A stretch of DNA of 40,028 nt from NCBI GenBank assembly GCA_965369375.1, contig CBDUQN010000017.1, positions 1 through 40,028 on the forward strand, written 5' to 3'. Each line of letters begins with the position of its first letter. Position 1 is the first letter of the stretch. Position numbers and translations under genes: made by a program. Shown piece by piece: positions 1 to 8,500 of the stretch. Below the pieces are notes generated by a model that saw only the letters and a list, made by a program, of their open reading frames with translations, did not search any database and was not told where the DNA came from. The DNA is from CBDUQN01 sp965369375. GTDB taxonomy: Bacteria; Krumholzibacteriota; Krumholzibacteriia; Krumholzibacteriales; Krumholzibacteriaceae.

Positions 1-12
1 AAGTAATAAAAA

Positions 13-81
13 ACATGCCGCCCGGAAATCGAACCCAGAACATACTGTTTGTAAGACAGTCACTCCTACAAAATGACATGC
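13..81 (-). tRNA. tRNA-like element, Val(UAC)-like, D-arm reduced
   Basis: On the minus strand a 7-bp acceptor-like stem (GCATGTC with GGCATGT) encloses a perfect 5-bp anticodon stem (ACTGT/ACAGT). The 7-base loop is CTTACAA, which gives anticodon UAC (valine). A 5-base variable loop and a T-arm with loop TTCGATT follow. Only about 14 bases lie between the acceptor and anticodon stems, so the 5' half of the D-arm is missing, and two extra bases sit between T-arm and acceptor. No CCA is encoded. It could be a decayed tRNA gene, an aberrant tRNA or chance resemblance; the anticodon and T-arms are the convincing parts. Confidence 0.33.
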
Positions 82-211
82 TTTTGATATTTTAAATTTA
101 TAAAAGAAATCCTATATAGTAGCAGCCACTTACGTCACATTACCGACTGATAAATATCTGTAGAAGTTCAACAGCGCTTCGCTTGCTTTTCCGGCCACCA
201 CTAACAATTAT

Positions 212-242
212 TTAGCTTTTGCCCGCCAATCTGTCGTATAAT
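212..242 (+). promoter_or_regulatory. possible sigma-70 promoter for the propeller lipoprotein
   Basis: A perfect TATAAT hexamer lies at 237-242, about 50 bases upstream of the lipoprotein start. The -35 region around 212-219 matches poorly, so only the -10 element is well supported. The gene has a good ribosome-binding site (GGAGG at 281-285, nine bases before ATG 295). Apart from this and the tRNA-like element, bases 1-294 show nothing recognisable. Confidence 0.35.
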
Positions 243-294
243 CAACACGATCCATTACATTAACGCACCCTTCGCTCTAGGGAGGTACAAGGCC

Positions 295-1485
295 ATGATT
301 TCAAAACATATCCTGGGAACGATTTTCCTGTGTTCAATGATGCTTATCATCGCTAGCTGCAGCGAAGAGGAAGCGCCGACGGACCCAGGAGGAGGTGACG
401 GAACGCCGGAAATCAGCGGCATCCTGCCACCCGGCGCCTCGCCGGGTATCCAGATTACGATCAGCGGCTCGAACTTCGGGAACGAGCAGGGAAGCGGAGG
501 CGTTCAGGTAACAGACAAGGCTGCGACAATCGACTCGTGGAGCGATACCGAGATAATCTGCACGATGCCTTCGGGCCTCTCCGAGGGTGTGGGCGCCAGC
601 GCGACGGTGACTACGGGCTCGGGAAAAAGTTCGTCGTTGCAGATGGATATTACCCCGCCGAATACGTATGCTGTGACGCTCGATCGTGATATGGACAACT
701 ATCCCTGCTGGTCCCCGAACGGCGAGTGGATCTATTTCAGCTCGACCCGCGAAGGCACCAACTGGGATATCTACCGCATACCGGCCAAAGGCGGCGTTCA
801 CGAACGGATAACGTACAACGACACGCCGGATTTCTGGCCTGATATGAACCCCTCCTCCGGTGAGCTCGCCTGGAGCTCGCAGATGAAACACATCAACAAT
901 TCAGAAGGCGATTACGAGATCTTCTATGGATATCCACTGTGCGACGGACCCGGAGGCGCCTGCACGATCGCCATGCTGACGAGCAACGAGTCGCGCGACA
1001 TCTATCCCGCCTATGCAAATACCGTATACTCCGGCTACTCGATGGTCTACACGTATGAAGAGGTCGATGAGTTCGGATATTACATTGCCTGGAAAGTCAT
1101 GCTGCACTCAAACGCCGGTCCCATCGAGCTAACCGAGGGGGAGCAGCCGAACTTCTCGTCCGACGGACAATGGGTCGTCTACAACCACGAAGAAAACATA
1201 TACAAGATCCCGACGGACGGCGGCTCATCGATGCAGCTTACCGATTCCAGCCTGGACGCGTATCCGCACTGGGGCTGGGCTAATGATAAAATCGTCTTCC
1301 AGCGCAGAAACGGCAATAATGTGGAAGATATCTTCGTTATGAACTCCGACGGAACGGACGTCCAGCCATTAGTCAGTACGGGCAGTTACGAATTCAACCC
1401 TACCTGGTCCGCGGACTGCTCGAAAGTGGTCTACCACGCACTCGTCAGCGGCACTTACGATATCTATGTCTACGTCGTGCCGTGA
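295..1485 (+). CDS. lipoprotein with IPT/TIG domain and TolB-like beta-propeller
   Basis: This is a 396-residue exported lipoprotein. A short basic N-terminus and hydrophobic stretch end in a lipobox (I-I-A-S-C, lipidated Cys22), followed by an acidic Ser/Glu-rich tether. Residues about 36-118 resemble an IPT/TIG immunoglobulin-like fold, with a G-x-N-F-G motif and a 'W-x-D-T-E-I' segment. Residues about 125-396 hold several WD40-like/PD40 blades with the usual S-P-N-G-E-W-I-Y-F pattern and D-I-Y/D-I-F blade ends, as in TolB. The likely place is the periplasm or outer-membrane surface. A role in binding or scaffolding follows from the fold; no catalytic residues are evident and the ligand is unknown. 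The ATG is fixed by GGAGG nine bases upstream. The next gene begins 84 bases downstream on the same strand. Confidence 0.85.
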   Translation: MISKHILGTIFLCSMMLIIASCSEEEAPTDPGGGDGTPEISGILPPGASPGIQITISGSNFGNEQGSGGVQVTDKAATIDSWSDTEIICTMPSGLSEGVGASATVTTGSGKSSSLQMDITPPNTYAVTLDRDMDNYPCWSPNGEWIYFSSTREGTNWDIYRIPAKGGVHERITYNDTPDFWPDMNPSSGELAWSSQMKHINNSEGDYEIFYGYPLCDGPGGACTIAMLTSNESRDIYPAYANTVYSGYSMVYTYEEVDEFGYYIAWKVMLHSNAGPIELTEGEQPNFSSDGQWVVYNHEENIYKIPTDGGSSMQLTDSSLDAYPHWGWANDKIVFQRRNGNNVEDIFVMNSDGTDVQPLVSTGSYEFNPTWSADCSKVVYHALVSGTYDIYVYVVP

Positions 1486-1569
1486 CACGCTCCTCGGCAC
1501 CGTAAAATACGTGGTTGTTGTGATATTCGCTGTAACTTTTATCCCGATTCTGAAGATTTGGAGGCGCCG

Positions 1570-1899
1570 GTGCAATACTATTGTGATCCAACAATAAAGG
1601 AAGCAAAAGAAGTCATGCCCGGTGTGCAGATGCACACCTTTTGGGGTGATAAGATGCTGTTATCGATAACCGAACTGGCCGCCGACACGGAAGTGCCCGT
1701 TCATAGTCATCCTCACGAGCAGGTCGTCAGCGTTGTCGCCGGCGAACTCGAACTGACCATCGACGGAGAAGCTCGCAGAGTCTCGCCGGGAGATACATAT
1801 ATCATTCCCGGCGGCGTAGAGCACGGCGCCAGGACGGGCGATACCCCTGTCAGGGTTTTGGACATCTTCAGCCCTGTCCGCGAAGATTACCGGTACTGA
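1570..1899 (+). CDS. small single-domain cupin protein
   Basis: This is a 109-residue single-domain cupin. Cupin motif 1 has His45, His47, His49 and Glu50 (H-S-H-P-H-E-Q), followed by the G-E-L-E-L strand. Motif 2 is P-G-G-V-E-H with His85. These are the metal ligands expected of a functional cupin, so a bound divalent metal is likely. The GTG at 1570 is preferred over an upstream in-frame TTG because TTTGGAGG ends five bases before it. The next ribosome-binding site starts directly after the stop codon, so it is probably co-transcribed with the PLP enzyme downstream. Small cupins of this kind include dioxygenases, isomerases and sensors; the substrate cannot be told from the sequence. Confidence 0.85.
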   Translation: MQYYCDPTIKEAKEVMPGVQMHTFWGDKMLLSITELAADTEVPVHSHPHEQVVSVVAGELELTIDGEARRVSPGDTYIIPGGVEHGARTGDTPVRVLDIFSPVREDYRY

Positions 1900-1912
1900 A
1901 GGAGGGAGTGGA

Positions 1913-2911
1913 TTGACAGACAATCTAGACGGTATTCCAAGAGTTCGTATTACGTACTTGCCCACTCCACTTGTAGAGCTGCAAAGACTCGGCGCTGCAT
2001 TGAACGGACCGAGGATTTTCATAAAGCGCGATGATTGCACCGGCCTGGCGCTTGGCGGAAACAAAACGAGAAAGCTCGAGTTCCTGATCGGTGAGGCCCT
2101 GAGTCAAGGTTGCGATACCGTTATAACGGGTGGCGCCATGCAATCAAATCACAGCCGGCAGACGGCTGCGGCGGCCGCCGCCACAGGGCTTCAATGTCAT
2201 CTCGCCCTCGGGGGCGAACAGCCTCCATACGCGGAAGGCAATCTGCTTCTCGATTATCTATTCGGCGCCATCATCCACTGGTGCGGCGAACAGAGAAAGG
2301 GAGAAAAGATACCGGAGATCGCCGAGACACTTCGCTCAAAAGGCCGCAGGCCCTATATCGTCCCCTATGGCGGATCGAATACGATCGGCGCGATGGGATT
2401 TGTGGCGGCGGCAGCCGAGCTCAAAGAGCAATTATCCGCATCGGGTGAAAGAATCGATTACATAATCATACCTTCCAGTTCGGGTGGCACACATGCAGGG
2501 ATTACCGTGGGCATCGATATGTACGATCTTCCAATGAAAGTAATAGGAATCGGAATCGACAAGAAAGAGCCCGATGAGCCTCAGTATGAATCCGGGCTTG
2601 CAATCCTCGCAAATCGAATCGCAGAGAGATTGGGCGAGCCCTCGAACTACACCGAGAATGATTTCAAGATGAAATACGAATACCTCGGCGAAGGATACGG
2701 GATTGTCGGTGATTTGGAGCGTGAAGCGATCCGCCTCGCCGCGAGTCACGAGGCGATTCTCCTCGATCCGGTTTACACGGGACGTGCGATGGGCGGTTTG
2801 ATCGACATGATTCGAAACAAGGAATTTTCGTCCGGCGATACGGTACTATTCTGGCATACGGGAGGCACTCCGGCGCTTTTCGCGTACGCAAGAGAACTCG
2901 AGAGCACATGA
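1913..2911 (+). CDS. D-cysteine desulfhydrase / ACC deaminase-family PLP enzyme
   Basis: This is a 332-residue fold-type II PLP enzyme. Residues 16-55 contain the family's opening (T-P-L, then I-F-I-K-R-D-D and G-G-N-K-T-R-K) with the PLP-binding lysine at Lys51. A G-G-x-x-S-N-H-x-R-Q-T loop follows and binds the substrate carboxylate in this family. A S-S-S-G-G-T-H-A-G segment and a C-terminal W-H-T-G-G-T-P-A-L close the domain. Known members degrade D-cysteine to pyruvate, ammonia and sulfide, or deaminate 1-aminocyclopropane-1-carboxylate; D-cysteine desulfhydrase is the better guess by length and motifs. The start is TTG with GGAGGGAG five to six bases upstream. It lies 13 bases after the cupin gene, which suggests a small operon for amino-acid breakdown. 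Confidence 0.85.
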   Translation: MTDNLDGIPRVRITYLPTPLVELQRLGAALNGPRIFIKRDDCTGLALGGNKTRKLEFLIGEALSQGCDTVITGGAMQSNHSRQTAAAAAATGLQCHLALGGEQPPYAEGNLLLDYLFGAIIHWCGEQRKGEKIPEIAETLRSKGRRPYIVPYGGSNTIGAMGFVAAAAELKEQLSASGERIDYIIIPSSSGGTHAGITVGIDMYDLPMKVIGIGIDKKEPDEPQYESGLAILANRIAERLGEPSNYTENDFKMKYEYLGEGYGIVGDLEREAIRLAASHEAILLDPVYTGRAMGGLIDMIRNKEFSSGDTVLFWHTGGTPALFAYARELEST

Positions 2912-2933
2912 CGTGAACGATCGGATTTCTTTT

Positions 2934-3125
2934 TTATTCGAGCAGCACCATCTTGCGGGTTTTCGAATGCTTGCCCGCCCTCAATCGATAGAAATAGACG
3001 CCGGATGGCACCTCGTTTCCCGCCTCATTCGTCCCCTTCCATAACACCGTATTGTCACCCGAGTCCAGATCTTCGTCTATGTTCGCAGCGAAACTTGACT
3101 CCCCGGGATTTCGCTGATAGTCTCA
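2934..3125 (-). pseudogene. orphan C-terminal T9SS sorting-domain fragment
   Basis: The minus strand reads about 60 codons between an upstream TGA and a TAA at 2934-2936, and no start codon is associated with them. The last 45 codons match the conserved end of FlgD-like/type A T9SS sorting domains: V-L-W-K-G-T-N-E-A-G, then P-S-G-V-Y-F-Y-R-L-R-A-G, then T-R-K-M-V-L-L-E and stop. In the C25 peptidase of this window the same kind of sequence follows more than 1,100 residues of secreted protein. Here the rest of the gene is absent, and the ribosome-binding site of the plus-strand fusion gene lies directly at its 5' side. The simplest reading is the tail of a lost secreted protein. Confidence is high for the homology and lower for how it arose. 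Confidence 0.7.
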
Positions 3126-3146
3126 CGCCAAAGGAGATTGCCGCAT

Positions 3147-5510
3147 ATGAAATTAACTGCAGAGGGGCGACCGTCCCTTTCGGCCGAAATGGTCCGAGAC
3201 ACCGTTCGGGATCTCTACGAAATAGAGGGCACACTGAACCCGCTGCCGGCTGAATGGGACCAGAACTTTCAGCTCGACAGCGCCGATGGAAGCACCTTCG
3301 TCGTTAAGATCGCAAACAGGGCTCGCGGTATCGAAGAGCTTGATTTTCAGAACACGGCGATGAACCGGCTGGGCAACCTCTGGAGTTCCGGCAAGTGTCC
3401 GCGTATCGTAGTCTCCCGTTCGGGCGACAGCATAAATACGATCACCGGTTCCGGCGATATATCGTTCCTGGTAAGAGTGCTTACCTTTCTGCACGGACGG
3501 CCTCTGGCGACCGTGCACCCTCTTGACGAGCGCACCCTGGATCGTCTCGGCTACGCAATGGGCGATCTCGATCGGTGCCTGTTCGATTTCCGGCACACCG
3601 CTATGGAACGTGAACTGCGGTGGGATTTGCGACAGGCAGGGTGGATCAGCCCGCACACTTCACGCATCCCCGACATCCGGCGTCGGGGAATCGTCGAAAG
3701 GCTGTTCCTGCAGCACCGTGCACGCGTCGGACCGGTGCTCCCCGATCTACCGATGAGCGTGATCCATAACGACGCGAACGATGACAATATACTGCTTGCG
3801 CCGGATTCTGAGGGCGGATGGCGCGTCGCGGGGCTGTTGGACTTCGGAGACATGGTGCGATCCCATACGATAAATGAGCTTGCGGTTTTGTGTGCATACA
3901 CAATCCTCCGCATGGAAGATCCTGTTACGGCGATCGCGCATCTCGCAGCCGGGTATCATCACGCGCGGCCGCTCACCGAACTCGAGATCCAAGCCCTTTT
4001 CCCGCTTATCTGCATACGTCTGTGCATAAGCGTTACGACCTCCGCCATGGCCGCGAAAGAGGACCCCACAAACGAACATCGGCAGGTCAGCGACCGGCCA
4101 GCCTGGGGGATGCTGGAACAACTCGAGCCGATCGACTGGCGTGACGCCGAGAGCCGGATCAGGGAAGCATGCGGGCTCGACGAACGAACCGGAGTCACAT
4201 ATGGAAATCGGCAATGGACATTCGAGGAATTGCTCACTGAGCGAAAAAGCAGGATCGGTCCGTCACTGAGTCTGGCCTACGAAACGCCGCTCGAAATCGT
4301 GCGTGGCCGAGGTCAGTTCCTGTTCGACACGGACGAACGGGCATACCTCGATTGCGTAAACAATATCTGCCACGTCGGGCACAGTCACCCGAAGGTCGTG
4401 GCCGCGCTATCGAAACAGGCGGCGATCCTGAACACGAATAGCCGGTACCTGCACCCCTACATCATCGAATACGGTGAGCGCCTCGCATCGACCCTGCCGG
4501 AACCGCTGAGCATCTGCTTTTTTGTGAATTCGGGGTCCGAGGCAAATGAGCTCGCGGTTCGCATGGCTCGAACGCACACCGGACGACGTGATGTCATCGT
4601 CCTCGAGGATGCTTATCACGGAAACACCCAGACACTTGTCGACCTCAGTCCCTACAAATGCGAAGGTCCCGGAGGGCGGGGACTTCCTGAATGGGCGCAC
4701 AAGGTGCCGAAACCCGATCCGTATCGAGGGCTCTACCGCGGCGCCGGAGAGGATACCGGGCGGGCCTACGCGGAGCATGTTCGAAAAGTGTGTGAGCGCC
4801 TTACGGCGGAAAATCGCCCTCCCGCCCTGTTCATATGTGAACCGCTCCTTGGTTGTGGCGGACAAATCGTTCCCCCTGACGGCTATCTCCGTGATGCGTT
4901 CCGTCATGTTCGGTCGGCAGGAGGCCTCTGCGTGGCCGATGAAGTGCAGGTCGGCATGGGACGGGTCGGCAGCCACATGTGGGCGTTCGAAACGCAAGAC
5001 GTCGTTCCCGATATCGTGACCATTGGGAAACCTATCGGTAACGGACATCCGCTCGGCGCGGTGGTTACCACAGAGGAAATCGCGCGCTCGTTCGCTAATG
5101 GGATGGAATTTTTCAGTTCATTCGGAGGGAATCCCGTCTCGATGGCAGTCGGTAACGCGGTGCTGGACGTGATCGAGGAGGAACGGCTGCGTGAGCGCGC
5201 GACACGTGTCGGCCGCTATCTGATGGATGGATTCCGCGCTCTTGCCGAGCGGCACCACGAAATCGGTGATGTACGGGGCTTAGGGCTCTTCATCGGTGTC
5301 GAGCTCGTCCGTGATCGCGAGTCCCGCACGCCGGCGACTGAGGAAACAGCTCTGCTGATCGAACAGGTCAAGGCGGACGGGATACTGCTCACCGCCGAGG
5401 GACCGCATTCCAACGTCCTCAAGATCAAGCCCCCGATGCAGTTTGAGGAGACCGACGCGGATCTCCTGCTCGGCGCGATCGCCCGCGCGCTATCTGCAAC
5501 CCAGTTATAA
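3147..5510 (+). CDS. bifunctional APH-type kinase / class III aminotransferase-fold phospho-lyase
   Basis: A 787-residue two-domain protein. Residues about 1-340 are an aminoglycoside-phosphotransferase/homoserine-kinase-II-like kinase, with catalytic loop H-N-D-A-N-D-D-N (His207, Asp209, Asn214) and D-F-G-D at 232-235 for Mg-ATP. Residues about 360-787 are a class III PLP enzyme with N-S-G-S-E-A-N-E-L, A-D-E-V-Q-V-G-M-G-R and the PLP lysine Lys628 in G-K-P-I-G-N-G-H-P. The G-K-P-x-G-N-G-H-P signature is typical of ethanolamine-phosphate and 5-phosphohydroxylysine phospho-lyases. The protein may therefore phosphorylate an amino alcohol (hydroxylysine or ethanolamine) and then eliminate phosphate and ammonia to give an aldehyde. 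That substrate call is inference. The ATG at 3147 has AAGGAG ten bases upstream; a TTG at 3138 overlaps that site. The sequence looks intact. Confidence 0.85.
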   Translation: MKLTAEGRPSLSAEMVRDTVRDLYEIEGTLNPLPAEWDQNFQLDSADGSTFVVKIANRARGIEELDFQNTAMNRLGNLWSSGKCPRIVVSRSGDSINTITGSGDISFLVRVLTFLHGRPLATVHPLDERTLDRLGYAMGDLDRCLFDFRHTAMERELRWDLRQAGWISPHTSRIPDIRRRGIVERLFLQHRARVGPVLPDLPMSVIHNDANDDNILLAPDSEGGWRVAGLLDFGDMVRSHTINELAVLCAYTILRMEDPVTAIAHLAAGYHHARPLTELEIQALFPLICIRLCISVTTSAMAAKEDPTNEHRQVSDRPAWGMLEQLEPIDWRDAESRIREACGLDERTGVTYGNRQWTFEELLTERKSRIGPSLSLAYETPLEIVRGRGQFLFDTDERAYLDCVNNICHVGHSHPKVVAALSKQAAILNTNSRYLHPYIIEYGERLASTLPEPLSICFFVNSGSEANELAVRMARTHTGRRDVIVLEDAYHGNTQTLVDLSPYKCEGPGGRGLPEWAHKVPKPDPYRGLYRGAGEDTGRAYAEHVRKVCERLTAENRPPALFICEPLLGCGGQIVPPDGYLRDAFRHVRSAGGLCVADEVQVGMGRVGSHMWAFETQDVVPDIVTIGKPIGNGHPLGAVVTTEEIARSFANGMEFFSSFGGNPVSMAVGNAVLDVIEEERLRERATRVGRYLMDGFRALAERHHEIGDVRGLGLFIGVELVRDRESRTPATEETALLIEQVKADGILLTAEGPHSNVLKIKPPMQFEETDADLLLGAIARALSATQL

Positions 5511-5525
5511 TTGTGAAGTTAGTTC

Positions 5526-8500
5526 CTACCTGAGGACCACGACCTTGCGCGTTATGTCGAATCCCTGCGCTTGCATTCTAACAAAGTAGATGCCGGGCGG
5601 CCTCTGGCGGCAATCCCAGATAGAAGAGTATCTCCCCGGTTCCACAAACGCATCCCTCACCGTGTCGACCACCCGGCCCGCTACATCGTAGACTCGGATC
5701 GTGACCCGGGACCTTCGGGGAACATCGAACCGCAGCTTTCCTGATCGTGAAACCGGATTCGGAAAGAGATTATGGAGTGCGAAATCGAGCGGACCCGGTA
5801 TGAGACCATCAGTGATATCGGTAGACGTGGCGTGACCGCTGATGCGGATATCGTCGATATACCAGCCCTCCTCCCCACTGAAATGCTCCCCGCCCCCGAA
5901 GTTGAAACGGATGCGCGCCGCTCCCTCATAGGCCGACAGATCGAATTGAACCTCCATCCAGTCGCTCGTCCATCCGAAGCACGGTGTCAGCGCCGGGATC
6001 GGTGTCGATGTGCCCGGGTATATTTGGTGTGTATAGCCGCCCAATGGCGTGATAAGAGTCCAAGTGCCGCCGCCGTCAGTAGAAATTTCGACGATGCCGC
6101 CGTCCGACGCAAAGCTTCCCGATGCCAACTCTACCTGTATCCAGTGCCAAAAACTCAAGATCGAACCGGAACCGATGCAGAGCTCGGGCGTTATGAGGGC
6201 GCCGTGCGAGTAGTGCATATACTTCGTCGCTCCAGGGCCGCCGCACTTCCATGAGTAACCGCCGCCGGGCGTGTGGTTTCTGTAGGTCTCGAAATGCCAC
6301 TCATCGACGAAGCCCTTCACAATTTCATTATGGCTCCACCCCACCGCTCCGCTACTGAAGTCCTCCTCGAGAAAACCGCCTGCATAGACAGACGTGCTGC
6401 ATGCTGTTTGCAGGCCGCACGCGAGCGCGATATCGAGAAGAAGGTCGATCCTGTGATATTCGGGACACCCCGGCAGCACGGTGATCACAAAGGGTGAGGA
6501 AGTCTGGCGCCCCTCGCCGGCAGGTATGTCCACGGTCCCTGATATGGCGGATTCTATATTCACATACGGATCCACGGTGAAGAGTGTCAGGACAACGCCC
6601 TCCGCTTCGGCTGAGCCGGTGTTCAAGAGATTGAGCGCGATCTCGACGCTCTCGTTCGGCTGGAGACACCCGTCTCCGTTTCCCACAAACGAATCGTCAC
6701 AGGAGATCTCGTTTACACGCAGCACAGGTGCATGCATCAAAATATCGAAATGCCGAACAACGGATGAATCTCCATAATCCAGCAGCATCTCGAATGGAGC
6801 GGAATGGCCGTCCGGCATCAGCGTTGAAACATCGACGACATAGCTCCATGCGGGTGATACCGTTTCACCGGCACCGATATCTCCATACGTCCCGGTAGAG
6901 TCGAGTATGGTGACGTAAGGCGAATGCGAACGAAGCGTCCCTTCAACACCGGTTGCGATGCCGGGGCCGATGTTCTCGACCGAGACGGTCATCTCCACCG
7001 TCTCACCGGCATCGGCTTTTCCGTCCGCGTTTCCCTCGCTTTGCCCGGCTCCATCATCATCGAGGCTCACCGATTCGACCATAAGAAGAGGTTCGGATGC
7101 GGAGACAACGGGAAGCGTTTCGAGCACCGAGTAGAAGTTATGAGCCTTAACCGCCACGAAAAGTGAACCCGCTGAATTGATGCCAGGATTCAGGTAGATC
7201 GTCCCATCCGTGTCGGTGTAACCGAAATCATTGTAGGTGCTATCCGTAAAGATGCTGACACGCGCTCCCTCTACGGGATTCACTCCATCGGTTGCCCTAA
7301 GGCAGATTTCGTTGTCATTTATATAGCATTCTCCAGGGAGCTCGAGCACGAGATTGCCGGGCGTATCGGTCCAGACATCCATGGCCGGATCCCCGAGCAG
7401 CACGAGGGCATAGTGTGTCCACCGCATGCCCCTGAAATCGATATAGGGGATATTGTCGATCTTGGAGTCGTCCTTGGCCTTGCCGACGGCGGTGATCTTC
7501 TCACCGAAGACGGCATCGAAGAACTGCCTGTCATAGTAATGCCCCGCGCCGCGCGTGCTCTCGTGCGCGCTCGCTCCATACCGGGTGGTCCCGAGGTATG
7601 CGACGGCGCCATTCTCGATGAATATAAAGTGCTCACCGATGGCATCACCGACGTAGCTTCCGTCGGTTGTTCGATTGTCGAAGGCGGCCGAGAAGCAGCC
7701 CTGTATGAATGCGATGAAGTAGGAATTCGAGATTCCATCGTTTGTTAAAGAGGCGAGCACATCACTGCTGTACATCTTCATCGTATAGTTGTTTATCGAG
7801 TGGCCGAGATGATTGTGGATGTGAATGCCGCTGTTGAGATTGTTGATCACGGTGTGCTTTCCCCACTCGGCCGGGTAGAGGTCACGGTCGAAGAGTGTGA
7901 TCATGCTCCAGTCGAGCGGGATCCCGACCGTCGTGAATCCGTTCGCGCTCGATCCCCCGATAAGCTCCTCTTTAGAGTCCGCTCCCCAGGTCGGCTCGCC
8001 GTAGAGAAGCTCACCGGTCATCTGCGCCCTTTTGATCTGACCAACAACGGGGGCGGTCTCGTACCGCACGAGCTTGCTGACGAAGTATGCCGCCTCGGTG
8101 ACGTTCCCTACCGGCGCGCGGCCGACACAGATATCGGGAATAAGATCGGCTTCGCCGGGTTCCCCCCAGTAGGAATCTCCGTCGGCATTCCAGTTGCCGT
8201 CAAGAGCCCCATAGTAGAGGTCCGATGCGATATCCGGATCCGTCACGTAGGGCAGTAATTCAGCGTAGAGACCCCGGTGCGGTATAAACTCGTCGTCGCC
8301 CGCGAGCAGCACATACTCCGTTTCCCAGTTGATATAGGCATCTTTGATGAAGTTGCGGATCTTCTCTTGCAGGTCCACGCCGGTATATCCCGCTGAGATC
8401 TCCGAGACGAGTACAATCTTTGTTCTCAGCCCCTGGCCGTCTCGCAGATCCTTGAGTCCCTCGAAGACGGATTCGAGCGACGAGTGGGTTATTATAACAT

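Noticed and set aside
2912..2940. Terminator after the D-cysteine desulfhydrase gene
   Set aside because: There is a T-run at about 2930 but no convincing stem before it.
3005..3253. Plus-strand open frame before the fusion gene
   Set aside because: It overlaps the ribosome-binding site and start of the fusion gene and shows no family features; the minus-strand T9SS reading explains this stretch.
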